64,000 nucleotides of DNA from Mediterraneibacter glycyrrhizinilyticus (GTDB lineage Bacteria > Bacillota > Clostridia > Lachnospirales > Lachnospiraceae), in the NCBI RefSeq assembly GCF_015560805.1, contig NZ_JADMSO010000011.1, forward strand, positions 1-64,000, written 5' to 3'. Shown one piece after another: positions 24,300 to 32,437 of the stretch. The position numbers and the translations under genes were made by a program. A model generated the notes under the pieces. The model was not told the DNA's origin. It did no database searches and was given only the letters and a program-made list of their open reading frames with translations. Within the stretch, counting starts at the first letter, position 1. The number at the start of each line of letters is the position of its first letter.

Positions 24300-25160
24300 T
24301 TATGCTTTTGTCAGGCGTTTTGCAATGACACCCGAAAGGGTATTGATCCCTACAACAAGGACGAGCAGTACCACGGCCGTCGCATACGCCTGATCCATGT
24401 AGAGTCCCTCGCTTGCGAGATTATACATATGTACAGCCAATGTCCGCCCGGATCCCATCACGCTGGACGGTACTTTCGCCACGGTTCCAGCCGTGTACAT
24501 CAATGCCGCTGTCTCCCCGACGATCCGCCCGATCGCCAGAATGACGCCCGCCAAGATTCCCGGTACGGCAGACGGAAGCACGATCCGAAATACGGTGCGC
24601 AGTTTTCCCGCTCCCAGCCCGAAACTTCCCTCCCGGTAAGAATCCGGAACCGATTTCAGAGACTCCTCGGTCTGACGCATGATCAGCGGAAGAATCATAA
24701 TCGACAAGGTGAACGCTCCTGCCAGCAGGGAAAATCCCCAGCCCAGCGTATTGACAAAAAACAACATTCCGAACAGCCCGTACACGATAGACGGGATTCC
24801 GGAAAGCGTCTCCGTTGTCAGTCGGATCACTCCCATGAATTTATTGCCGCGTTTGGCATATTCCACAAGAAAGATCGCCGCAAAAATCCCCAGCGGCACA
24901 GCGATCAAAAGCGACAGTCCCGTCATAATGACCGTGTTGATCAGCGCCGGCATTAGCGAAGCGTTCTCCGACGTGTAATGCAGAGAGAACAACGACGGCT
25001 TTAAGTACGGAACTCCATGTACCAGAATGTAAACGATCAGAAAAATCAGTACAAGAAATGTCAGGATCGCTCCGAACATCACAAGCAGCATCATGATCAG
25101 AGAGCCCGGATGATTCAGGTAATTTTTCATTTTTTGCTTTAACGTATTTCGATTACTCAC
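24300..25160 (-). CDS. pstA: phosphate ABC transporter permease PstA
   Basis: A 286-residue inner-membrane permease with six predicted TMs. The typical [19 protein letters not shown] segment lies near 118 and the ATPase-contact loop region ([22 protein letters not shown]) near 175. The start overlaps the pstC stop by 8 nt. Confidence 0.95.
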   Translation of the reverse strand: MSNRNTLKQKMKNYLNHPGSLIMMLLVMFGAILTFLVLIFLIVYILVHGVPYLKPSLFSLHYTSENASLMPALINTVIMTGLSLLIAVPLGIFAAIFLVEYAKRGNKFMGVIRLTTETLSGIPSIVYGLFGMLFFVNTLGWGFSLLAGAFTLSIMILPLIMRQTEESLKSVPDSYREGSFGLGAGKLRTVFRIVLPSAVPGILAGVILAIGRIVGETAALMYTAGTVAKVPSSVMGSGRTLAVHMYNLASEGLYMDQAYATAVVLLVLVVGINTLSGVIAKRLTKA

Positions 25161-26052
25161 GTCCGCTCCTCCTGTTCAACAGCGCTACGCTGAAATTAAT
25201 GATCAGAATAAATACAAACAGTACCACGCCGGTCGCGATCAGCGCCTCCCGGTGCAGATCGGTCGCATATCCCATTTCGATCACGATATTTGCAGTCAGT
25301 GTCCGCACGCCTTTTAAGATACCAACCGGCATTCTCGCCTGATTTCCGGCTACCATGATCACCGCCATCGTCTCGCCGATCGCGCGCCCGATGCCGAGTA
25401 CGATCCCCGCGATCACACCGGATTTGGCTGCCGGGATCACGATCCGGAAGATACTTCTTTCATGGGTCGCTCCCAGCGCGAGAGATCCCTCATAATAATG
25501 GGTCGGCACGGCGCGGATCGCCGCTTCGGTCGTTCCGATGATCGTCGGCAGGATCATCATGCCGAGCAGGACCGATGCGGTCAGCATACTGTTTCCGTTC
25601 CCCCCGGATGGAAACAGCGCCGGGAACGCATTGTGCAGCATTTTACCGAAATCACGCATTGCCGGAACCAGCACGACAAGTCCGAAAAATCCGTACACAA
25701 CCGACGGAATCCCTGCGAGAAGTTCGGTTGCCGCTTTCAGCGGTTTATAAATCCGTTTCGGACAGTACATCGCCATAAAAACAGACGTCAGTATTCCGAT
25801 CGGCACACCGATCAGAATCGCTCCCGCCGTCACATAAATACTTCCGACGATCATCGGCAGGATCCCGAAAATCTTGTTGTTCGGTTTCCACATTTCTCCG
25901 GTGATAAATTTTACAAATCCAATCTCTTTCATCGCAGGGACTCCATTTGCAAAAAGAAAGATACAAATGAGAGCTACCGCCAGCACCGAGGCGCAGGCGG
26001 CAATAAAGAAGACTCCCTGCATGAATTTTTCAGTCCATGCTTTTGATTTCAT
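25153..26052 (-). CDS. pstC: phosphate ABC transporter permease PstC
   Basis: A 299-residue permease with six TMs. TELLAGIPSVVYGFFGLVVL lies near 93, and YEGSLALGATHERSIFRIV is the coupling loop that docks on PstB. It starts 1 nt after the pstS stop and overlaps pstA, so the transporter genes are co-translated. Confidence 0.95.
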   Translation of the reverse strand: MKSKAWTEKFMQGVFFIAACASVLAVALICIFLFANGVPAMKEIGFVKFITGEMWKPNNKIFGILPMIVGSIYVTAGAILIGVPIGILTSVFMAMYCPKRIYKPLKAATELLAGIPSVVYGFFGLVVLVPAMRDFGKMLHNAFPALFPSGGNGNSMLTASVLLGMMILPTIIGTTEAAIRAVPTHYYEGSLALGATHERSIFRIVIPAAKSGVIAGIVLGIGRAIGETMAVIMVAGNQARMPVGILKGVRTLTANIVIEMGYATDLHREALIATGVVLFVFILIINFSVALLNRRSGRE

Positions 26053-26053
26053 T

Positions 26054-27007
26054 TCACTCGACTACCTCATCCCATGTAAGAGCTTCGCCTGTGTAGATCG
26101 CTTTGACCTGATCGCTGCTCAGCTCGTCCATCGCGTTGTTGTTGTTCACGATCACTGCGATTCCGTCGGTTGCGATCACTTTTGCATCAAGCTCTGCGAT
26201 TTCTTCCTCTTTCAGTTCACGGGATGCCATTCCGATGTCATAGCTTCCGTCGATCGCAGACGTCATACCTGTTGTGGAGTCCGTTGTCTGCAGTTCGATC
26301 TCTGCGTTCGGATTTACCTCTTTGTATGCCTCTGCCAGTTTCTCCATAACAGGCGATACGGAAGAAGATCCGCCTACAACCGCTTTTCCGGACGGCTGTG
26401 TTCCCTCGAATGCTTCCGCACCCTCAACCGCAATGTATCCGTTATCTTCTACAACTTTCTGTCCCTCTGCACTCATGATATAATTGATAAAATCTTTTGC
26501 CACTTCATTGTCCAGATCTTTTTTCGTTGCGATATTAAACGGTCTGGATACTTTGTAATCGCCGGATTTCACGTTTTCGGCTGTCGCCTCCGCACCGTCG
26601 ATCTTCAGTGCTTTCACCGATTCGTCGAGAGATCCGAGTGAAATATAGCCGATCGCATATTCGTCTCCGGCAACCGTCGTCATCATAACGGAAGTGCTGT
26701 TTGTGATCTGCGCTTCCTCGGTCGTCATGTCCACTTTCTCTCCGTCCATTTCCTCCTGGATTCCAAACAATTCGATGAACGCGCCTCTTGTACCGGAACC
26801 GTCCTCACGGGAAACGATCGTAATGTCGCTGGAAGAATCCCAGTCTCCCGCTTCTGCGCCTGCTTCTTTTGTATCCTCTGTGTTCGCTTCCGCTTTTGTC
26901 TCTGTTGTATCAGCCGCCTGCTCATCGCTTCCGTTTCCACATCCTGCCGCTGCAACTGCCACCATACTTACCATTGATAAAACCGCAATTAACTTTTTCA
27001 TTTTCAT
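26054..27007 (-). CDS. pstS: phosphate-binding lipoprotein PstS
   Basis: A 317-residue lipoprotein. The signal peptide ends in the lipobox AAGC, so the mature protein is anchored by its cysteine outside the membrane. A Thr/Glu-rich linker follows, then the PstS fold with phosphate-contact motifs SREDGSGTRGAF and GGSSSVSP. Two binding-lobe halves appear in swapped order relative to many PstS proteins (the SREDGSGTR segment comes first), a common Clostridial arrangement. AAGGAG lies 11 nt before the chosen start. Confidence 0.93.
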   Translation of the reverse strand: MKMKKLIAVLSMVSMVAVAAAGCGNGSDEQAADTTETKAEANTEDTKEAGAEAGDWDSSSDITIVSREDGSGTRGAFIELFGIQEEMDGEKVDMTTEEAQITNSTSVMMTTVAGDEYAIGYISLGSLDESVKALKIDGAEATAENVKSGDYKVSRPFNIATKKDLDNEVAKDFINYIMSAEGQKVVEDNGYIAVEGAEAFEGTQPSGKAVVGGSSSVSPVMEKLAEAYKEVNPNAEIELQTTDSTTGMTSAIDGSYDIGMASRELKEEEIAELDAKVIATDGIAVIVNNNNAMDELSSDQVKAIYTGEALTWDEVVE

Positions 27008-27079
27008 TTCACACAAATCTCCTTTACTTTCCATATTGTTGTGTCTTTTGTGTTTTTCTTGTTTATCAGCACAGTAGTT

Positions 27080-27107
27080 ATCATAAAGAACTCATGTAAA
27101 ATGTAAA
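27080..27107 (-). promoter_or_regulatory. promoter of the pst operon
   Basis: On the minus strand TTTACA (27102-27107), a 16-bp spacer and TATGAT (27080-27085). The -35 overlaps one of the PhoP-box-like hexamers, as is usual for activated pst promoters. Confidence 0.65.
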
Positions 27108-27134
27108 ATCTGCTCTTTGTTAAATGTATGTAAA
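27095..27134 (-). promoter_or_regulatory. PhoP-box-like direct repeats upstream of pstS
   Basis: On the minus strand TTTACA (27129-27134) and TTAACA (27118-27123) have an 11-bp period, followed by two more TTTACA hexamers (27102-27107 and 27095-27100). B. subtilis PhoP binds TT(A/T/C)ACA hexamers at 11-bp steps. The first pair fits well; the last pair has a 7-bp step. Confidence 0.6.
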
Positions 27135-27147
27135 GATTTTTTTACAC

Positions 27148-27239
27148 AATCACCGGAAGTGCCAAAAGGCACATTCCGGGATTGTAAGCGGTCGCCAAGG
27201 CCCCGGGCAAGCCCGGACTTTGGCTCGTCGCCTATACAA
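27148..27239 (-). repeat. 92-nt structured intergenic repeat, copy 1
   Basis: Read on the minus strand it starts TTGTATAGGCGACGAGCC and ends CTTCCGGTGATT. It folds into a long outer arm with an inner GCCAAAG.../CCGGGC hairpin, and a second hairpin CCGGAAUGUGCC/GGCACUUCCGG with a UUUU loop. Copy 2 (44569-44660) has the same length and differs at five positions, mostly keeping pairing. It starts at the T-tract of the cotransporter terminator and ends just before the pst promoter region. Confidence 0.85.
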
Positions 27240-27285
27240 AAAACGGACGGAACTTTCCTTTTCTTTGGAAAATCCCATCCGTTTT
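27238..27285 (-). terminator. terminator of the Na/Pi cotransporter gene
   Basis: Arms AACGGACGGAACTTTCC (27242-27258) and GGAAAATCCCATCCGTTTT (27267-27285) pair with small interruptions, and six T follow on the minus strand. The T-tract runs into structured repeat copy 1. Confidence 0.8.
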
Positions 27286-27306
27286 CACTTCTTTTACATA
27301 TCAGGG

Positions 27307-28944
27307 TCAGTATGCCGTCAGCACTTCCTCCGCAATGTTCCGCGAATGATCCGAGATACGTTCCAGCGCCACAAGCGCGTCAAGGTAAACGATTCCCGCG
27401 TCTGTATTACACTGATTATTGGCAAGACGCTTCATATGTTCCGTTCTGAGACGGATCTCCAGATCGTCCGCCTGACTTTCTTTCTCGATGACTTTCATCG
27501 CCTTATCCTTATCGTTCTCCGTAAATGCCTCGACCGCATACTTGAAACTGTCCGCACAAGTCTCGATCATCTCGCGCATCTCTTTTGTACCGATCTCGGT
27601 AAATACCGCTTTACGCTCGGTCAGCGTCTCCGCAAATTCGGAAATATTCTCACAGTAATCGCTTACCCGTTCGATATCCGAAAGGATCTGCAGAATGCTC
27701 GCCACATGCTGATGCTCTTTTTCATTGAGCGACAGGGAGCTTAATTTGATCACATAATTGTTGATCCCGCTGCAAAGCCGGTCCACGGTCTGCTCTTCCT
27801 CTTTGATCTCGAGGATCTGCTGATAGTCTTTCGTGAACATGACTTCTCTCGCCTTGTCCATCGTACGCATAACGATACTTCCCATACGCATCACTTCGCT
27901 GACTGCTGACTGCAGGGCGATTCCCGGCGTCTCCATCATACGCTCGTCCAACAGAACACGGCTCTCGTCTTTCTCGCTGTCGTCTTCTTTCTCGAGCTTC
28001 TTCGCCAGCTTGATGATCATATCGGAGAACGGGAACAAAAGAACCGTCGTTCCGATATTGAAAATCGTATGGACCAGACTGATCTCGGTCTGTGTGATCA
28101 TTCCGGCGCCCATTTCCACAAAGAATACTTTGAACATCACGATCGCCGCAATGCTGAAAATGATCGTTCCGATAATATTAAACAACAGATGCATGATCGC
28201 CGCGGTCTTCGCATTCTTCTTCGCACCGATACTGGACATGATCGCGGTCACACAAGTACCGATGTTCTGTCCCATGATGATGTAGACAGCCGCATTAAAC
28301 GGAACCAGTCCCGCTGCCGCAAGACTCTGCAGGATTCCGACCGACGCCGATGAACTCTGGATGATCGCCGTCACGCCTGCGCCCGCAAGGATTCCGAGGA
28401 ACGGATTGTGTCCCAATGTCACGAACAGGCTGCGGAACATCTCCGACTCCTGAAGCGGCGCTACCGCAGATGACATCGTTGTAATTCCGACAAACAAAAG
28501 ACCGAATCCGATGATAATGCTGGAAACATCTTTTGTTGAACGTCTCTTTCCGGTCAGCATCACGATCACACCTGCCATGATCGCGATCGGTGCCAGATTG
28601 CCCGGACTTAAGAACTTCGCCCACTCCACACTGGATACGAGCCATCCGGTCACGGTCGTACCGATGTTGGCGCCCATGATCACGCCCATCGCCTGGCTTA
28701 AATTCATGATCCCGGCATTGACAAAACCGACGACCATGACTGTCGTTGCCGATGAACTCTGGATCACTGCCGTGATCAGCGCACCGAGAAGCACTCCCAT
28801 CAGCTTATTTCTCGTCAGAGCTTCCAATAAGGTCTTCATCCGGCTGCCGGCTGCATTCTCCAATCCCTGCGCCATGATCTGCATCCCGTAGATGAACATC
28901 CCGAGCCCCCCTACAAAGGGGATAATAATACCAACGTAATCCAT
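27307..28944 (-). CDS. Na/Pi cotransporter-like protein with PhoU-like domain
   Basis: A 545-residue protein. The N-terminal 310 residues hold two inverted Na_Pi_cotrans repeats marked by the duplicated QSSSATTVMVVGFVNAG and QSSSASVGILQSLAAAG, which bind sodium and phosphate. The C-terminal 200 residues are PhoU-like, with ILQILSDIERVSDYCENI and ALERISDHSRNIAE. Start 28944 has GGAGG 7 nt ahead. It lies directly upstream of the pst operon but has its own terminator. Low-affinity phosphate import or export is likely (family knowledge). Confidence 0.92.
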   Translation of the reverse strand: MDYVGIIIPFVGGLGMFIYGMQIMAQGLENAAGSRMKTLLEALTRNKLMGVLLGALITAVIQSSSATTVMVVGFVNAGIMNLSQAMGVIMGANIGTTVTGWLVSSVEWAKFLSPGNLAPIAIMAGVIVMLTGKRRSTKDVSSIIIGFGLLFVGITTMSSAVAPLQESEMFRSLFVTLGHNPFLGILAGAGVTAIIQSSSASVGILQSLAAAGLVPFNAAVYIIMGQNIGTCVTAIMSSIGAKKNAKTAAIMHLLFNIIGTIIFSIAAIVMFKVFFVEMGAGMITQTEISLVHTIFNIGTTVLLFPFSDMIIKLAKKLEKEDDSEKDESRVLLDERMMETPGIALQSAVSEVMRMGSIVMRTMDKAREVMFTKDYQQILEIKEEEQTVDRLCSGINNYVIKLSSLSLNEKEHQHVASILQILSDIERVSDYCENISEFAETLTERKAVFTEIGTKEMREMIETCADSFKYAVEAFTENDKDKAMKVIEKESQADDLEIRLRTEHMKRLANNQCNTDAGIVYLDALVALERISDHSRNIAEEVLTAY

Positions 28945-29010
28945 TACGCATCCTCCCATATATCACATCTCTATCCCCTTTACGATACCATTATCATCGA
29001 CAAAAAACAA

Positions 29011-29367
29011 CTATTTTTTCATATGCGGCTCAAAAACAAACGACGCCGCATAGCCGAAGATAAGCGCCGCGCTGATCCCCACCGCGCTGGCTTTGAATCC
29101 TCCTTGAAAAATGCCTAAAAATCCGCTTTTATCCACCGCCTCTTTGACGCCGTTCCAGAGCACGTTTCCAAACCCGAGCAGCGGGACGCTCGCACCTGCT
29201 CCCGCCACCTCCTGAAACGGCTGATAGATATTTAAAAATCCGAGCACCGCGCCGCTGCAGACAAGCAGTACCATGATCCGCCCCGGCATCAGCTTCGTCC
29301 GGTCCAAAAGGATCTGCACAAGCGCGCAGATCAGACCTCCCACCCAAAATGCATTGATATAGTCCAT
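29011..29367 (-). CDS. spoVAE: stage V sporulation protein AE
   Basis: A 118-residue membrane protein with three or four TMs, including the conserved AGAGASVPLLGFGNVLWNGVKEAV. SpoVA proteins form the inner-membrane channel that loads dipicolinic acid into the spore and releases it at germination. Start 29367 has GAGGAGG 8 nt ahead. It follows spoVAD by 31 nt on the same strand. Confidence 0.93.
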   Translation of the reverse strand: MDYINAFWVGGLICALVQILLDRTKLMPGRIMVLLVCSGAVLGFLNIYQPFQEVAGAGASVPLLGFGNVLWNGVKEAVDKSGFLGIFQGGFKASAVGISAALIFGYAASFVFEPHMKK

Positions 29368-29398
29368 TCTTTTTTCCTCCTCTTCTTTCATCGACCGG

Positions 29399-30406
29399 TC
29401 AGTTGACGTGTTCCAGCACGATCCCGTGGGCGATCCCCGGAACGCTCGCCCCCTCGTTAAAACTGACCGTAGACATCAGCGCTCCGGTCGGCACGAACAA
29501 GACGCGCTTCCATTCCCCTTTCCGGATCTTCGGCAAAATATACGAGGACAGCGTCACTGCCGCACATCCGCATCCGCTGCCGCCTGCATGGGTATCCTGA
29601 CTCTTCTGATCGAAGATCGTCATGCCGCAGTCCACATGTTTCGTCTGAATGTCATAGCCTTTCTGTTCCAGCAGATCGAACAAAATATCCTGCCCCACAT
29701 ATCCAAGGTCTCCGGTGACGATCCGGTCATAATCCGACGCCGTCCTTCCGAAATCTTTGAAATTCTGCGCGATCGTATCCATCGCTGCCGGCGCCATACA
29801 GGCTCCCATATTCTGGGAGTCCTTTAATCCGTAATCCACGATCTTTCCCACCGTAACGCCGCTGATCCGCACATGGCTTTTCTCCGTCCCGACGAGAAAT
29901 GCGCCGCTTCCCGTTACCGTCCAGTGTGCGGAAAGCGGGCGCTGGGATGCGTATCCAAGTGGAAAACGAAATTCTTTCTCCGCGCTTCCGAAATGACTGG
30001 ACGTCACTGCCAGCATACAGTCTCCGTATCCCGCCGCCGCACTCATCGCTGCAAGCGCAAGCGCCTCTCCCGACGTGGAGCATGCTCCGTACAAGCCGAA
30101 CATCGGAATATGGAGTGCTTCAATTCCCATGGATGTGGCGATCCCCTGACGGAGCAGATCTCCGCCGAACAAAAATCGGACGTCCTCCGGCTTCTTATGC
30201 GCCTTTCCAAGTGCAAGTATACAGGCTTCCCTCTGCATATTGCTTTCCGCTTCCTCCCACGTTTTCGCACCGAACAGATCGTCCTGATTCGTCATATCAA
30301 ATAATTTTCCAAGCGGTCCCTCCGCTTCCTTGCTTCCGGCAACCGACGCCGCCCCGATCAAAAACGGCGCTTTCTCAAATGCAATACTCTGACTTTTCTG
30401 ATTCAT
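29399..30406 (-). CDS. spoVAD: stage V sporulation protein AD
   Basis: A 335-residue soluble protein with a thiolase-like fold that binds dipicolinic acid in the SpoVA complex. Family segments include GPLGKLFD, GACSTSGEALALAAMSAAAGYGD, TGDLGYVGQDIL and GGSGCGCAAVTLSSYILPKI. It lies divergent from spoVAC, and a sigma-G-like promoter is centred about 80 nt upstream. Confidence 0.95.
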   Translation of the reverse strand: MNQKSQSIAFEKAPFLIGAASVAGSKEAEGPLGKLFDMTNQDDLFGAKTWEEAESNMQREACILALGKAHKKPEDVRFLFGGDLLRQGIATSMGIEALHIPMFGLYGACSTSGEALALAAMSAAAGYGDCMLAVTSSHFGSAEKEFRFPLGYASQRPLSAHWTVTGSGAFLVGTEKSHVRISGVTVGKIVDYGLKDSQNMGACMAPAAMDTIAQNFKDFGRTASDYDRIVTGDLGYVGQDILFDLLEQKGYDIQTKHVDCGMTIFDQKSQDTHAGGSGCGCAAVTLSSYILPKIRKGEWKRVLFVPTGALMSTVSFNEGASVPGIAHGIVLEHVN

Positions 30407-30472
30407 GATCTTCCCCCGTTTCTTCCGCGTTTCTTCTGCGTAACTTCCGCATTGCTTCTTCCGGCTATCATT

Positions 30473-30502
30473 TAGTATGACTTCCGCAGGAAATTTTTAT
30501 AC
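30473..30502 (-). promoter_or_regulatory. sigma-G-like promoter of spoVAD-spoVAE
   Basis: On the minus strand GTATA (30498-30502), 18 bp, and CATACTA (30473-30479). This matches the forespore sigma-G pattern known from B. subtilis (GHATR, 18 bp, CATnnTA) at every constrained position. Confidence 0.7.
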
Positions 30503-30590
30503 CTGCTCTTCCGTCCTCCGATGCTTTGCGCGCCGCTTTGCACAATGACCGCCCCATGGATATCGGGATATGGCTTCCCGCACAGTCTAT

Positions 30591-30619
30591 GTATATTTCT
30601 CTGATTTTTCCGGATACTA
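30591..30619 (+). promoter_or_regulatory. sigma-G-like promoter of spoVAC
   Basis: On the plus strand GTATA (30591-30595), 17 bp, and GATACTA (30613-30619), one mismatch from CATnnTA and one base short in spacing. It lies 20 nt before the spoVAC start codon, so with a TSS near 30626 the leader would be short. Confidence 0.5.
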
Positions 30620-30638
30620 CCTTTGAGGTGATTTCTTT

Positions 30639-31106
30639 ATGGACAATCTTGAAAAAATGAAACAAGAAAAGCAGTATGAAGAGTATGTAACTCAGAAGAC
30701 GCCGAAACATAATGTATGGGCAAACATGCTGAAAGCATTTTTGACAGGCGGTATCATCTGTACCATCGGGCAGGCGATCTACAATTACTGTGAGCTTCAA
30801 AGCCTGTCCAAAGACGCGTGCAGCGGCTGGACTTCTCTGCTCCTGATCCTTGCAAGCGTGATCCTGACCGGTATGAACCTTTATCCCCGTATCGCAAAAT
30901 GGGGCGGAGCAGGCGCGCTTGTTCCGATCACCGGATTCGCCAACTCCGTCGCAGCACCTGCGATCGAATACAAAAAAGAGGGGCAGGTTTTCGGAATCGG
31001 CTGCAAGATCTTCACGATCGCCGGTCCGGTCATCCTGTACGGGATCGTTACAAGCAGCGTGCTTGGTCTTCTCTACTGGATCGGAAAAATAACGGGAGTG
31101 GTCTGA
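30639..31106 (+). CDS. spoVAC: stage V sporulation protein AC, inverted relative to its operon
   Basis: A 155-residue membrane protein with three or four TMs and the family motifs AFLTGGIICTIGQAIYNY, GAGALVPITGFANSVAAPAIEYK and VFGIGCKIFTIAGPVI. SpoVAC acts as the mechanosensitive part of the dipicolinate channel. GAGGTG lies 8 nt before the start. It is on the plus strand while spoVAA, AB, AD and AE are all on the minus strand, so the usual AA-AB-AC-AD-AE order is broken by inversion of this one gene. Confidence 0.93.
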   Translation: MDNLEKMKQEKQYEEYVTQKTPKHNVWANMLKAFLTGGIICTIGQAIYNYCELQSLSKDACSGWTSLLLILASVILTGMNLYPRIAKWGGAGALVPITGFANSVAAPAIEYKKEGQVFGIGCKIFTIAGPVILYGIVTSSVLGLLYWIGKITGVV

Positions 31107-31126
31107 TGCCTCTCCCGTTATTTTTT
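31088..31126 (+). terminator. terminator of spoVAC
   Basis: AATAACGGGAG (31088-31098) pairs perfectly with CTCCCGTTATT (31112-31122), followed by a T-run. The left arm overlaps the end of the spoVAC coding sequence. Confidence 0.88.
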
Positions 31127-31182
31127 CTGTTCCTTTTACTGATGTCAATATATACAGGATAACCGCCCCTTATTCCTCGGCG

Positions 31183-31599
31183 CTACCAGTTTTTAAAGAA
31201 ATACAGCACTGCTCCCACTCCTCTTCCGAGCGCCATGCTGAGTATAAATGCGGAAATATAGCGCACAATTTTCAACCGTCTCACAAAAATCGGTAATACA
31301 TTTAAGATCTCCGCCAACGCCATCGACCAGCAGCCGACAAACATCCCCGCGAGCAGTCCGAACAGCGGCAGCAGCCACCGTCCAAACGGAACCGGAACAT
31401 GGAACAAAAAGAACAGATTTCCAACAATTCCGCCAAGCGCTGCCGCATCTTCATATAGAAGAAGGTGATCCGCCGTATGCGTCCGGTCTGCAAAATCCGC
31501 GATCACACCCAGCTCGATCAAAAATGCAAACAATCCCCCTGCCACTACAGCTCCGGAACTAAGCCCGATGACCGCCAGGATGATTTGCTCTGCCCACAT
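31183..31599 (-). CDS. spoVAB: stage V sporulation protein AB
   Basis: A 138-residue membrane protein with about four TMs. LSSGAVVAGGLFAFLIELGVI near the N-terminus and GCWSMALAEILNVLPIFVRRLK are family signatures. The start at 31599 has AAAGGAGG 8 nt ahead and overlaps the spoVAA end by 41 nt. It is the last gene of the spoIIA-sigF-spoVA transcript. Confidence 0.92.
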   Translation of the reverse strand: MWAEQIILAVIGLSSGAVVAGGLFAFLIELGVIADFADRTHTADHLLLYEDAAALGGIVGNLFFLFHVPVPFGRWLLPLFGLLAGMFVGCWSMALAEILNVLPIFVRRLKIVRYISAFILSMALGRGVGAVLYFFKNW

Positions 31600-32224
31600 C
31601 CAGCTCTTCCTCCTTTCTCGAAGCATCTTCCACCAATGTTGTCTGAATATCATTCTCATAGAGACGCATCTGCACTTCCATCGGCGTCGGATCGACACTG
31701 AACCGTTTCTTTCCGAAATGATTGAAAAAGACAAGGATTCCGATACTGATGCCGATCGAATAACTGATCTCCATGATCGTGATCCCATCCGGTTTTATTC
31801 CGGTTACCCACTGATAAATCTGATCAAACAGCTTGGGCACTGACACATCGTTATTAAATGCCATGATCGAAAATGCCGCTCCCATAAACGTCAGCACAAC
31901 GACAAATGCAGTTTTGAACAGATGCACCGCCATCCCCGGCGTCTTCTGATTTTCATAAGTAACGATCAGATCACTTTCTCCCAAATTCCGGATCTCCACC
32001 CCCGGATACTGCGCATGAATACAGGCAATAATTTTTAAGATCGAGATCACATAACGTTTCTGCCCATTTTCCGGTATTTTCAGAATCTTCAGTGCTTTCA
32101 CTTTGGGGATCAGCGCTTTGTTGCTGCATTCAAATGACAATATATCCCCAAGCGTCACCTCCCGTTTTGTCACTTCAACATCGCGCTCTCCCTTGATATA
32201 GAGCGTATCCGGGTTAGACGACAT
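31559..32224 (-). CDS. spoVAA: stage V sporulation protein AA
   Basis: A 221-residue protein. Residues 1-95 form a cytosolic domain (LYIKGERDVEVTKREVTLGDI), followed by two TMs (about 105-125 and 150-170) and the SpoVAA motif MEISYSIGISIGILVFFNHFGKK. GGAGG lies 9 nt before the ATG, inside the end of the preceding 53-residue gene. Confidence 0.93.
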   Translation of the reverse strand: MSSNPDTLYIKGERDVEVTKREVTLGDILSFECSNKALIPKVKALKILKIPENGQKRYVISILKIIACIHAQYPGVEIRNLGESDLIVTYENQKTPGMAVHLFKTAFVVVLTFMGAAFSIMAFNNDVSVPKLFDQIYQWVTGIKPDGITIMEISYSIGISIGILVFFNHFGKKRFSVDPTPMEVQMRLYENDIQTTLVEDASRKEEELDVGRANHPGGHRA

Positions 32225-32375
32225 AAGACGCCACCTCCGGTCGCCGGATCAGAGTTCCCTCACTTCCGGAAACCGCATCCCCCTCATGATAGTAATAATA
32301 AAAAATGCCGATGACCACTGCGGCAAGCACCATTGTAATCAGACAGATCCTGATTTTCTTCTTTCCCTCTTCCAT
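32214..32375 (-). CDS. small single-TM protein between sigF and spoVAA
   Basis: A 53-residue protein: a basic N-terminus (MEEGKKKIRIC), one TM (about 10-29, LITMVLAAVVIGIFYYYY) and a short polar tail of about 24 residues. It is not recognised. It overlaps spoVAA by 11 nt and follows sigF by 62 nt, so it is co-expressed with the sigma-F operon. AGGT lies 9 nt before the start. Its position suggests a forespore membrane role (inference). Confidence 0.65.
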   Translation of the reverse strand: MEEGKKKIRICLITMVLAAVVIGIFYYYYHEGDAVSGSEGTLIRRPEVASYVV

Positions 32376-32437
32376 GCGACTGTACCTCAACTTTCTTTTT
32401 CTATATTTTCCATTAGTATCTGAAAAAGAAACCGGCA

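Noticed and set aside
27148-27239. Structured repeat considered as a tRNA or CRISPR repeat
   Set aside because: No acceptor stem/CCA or cloverleaf is formed, and the two copies lie 17 kb apart with no spacer array.
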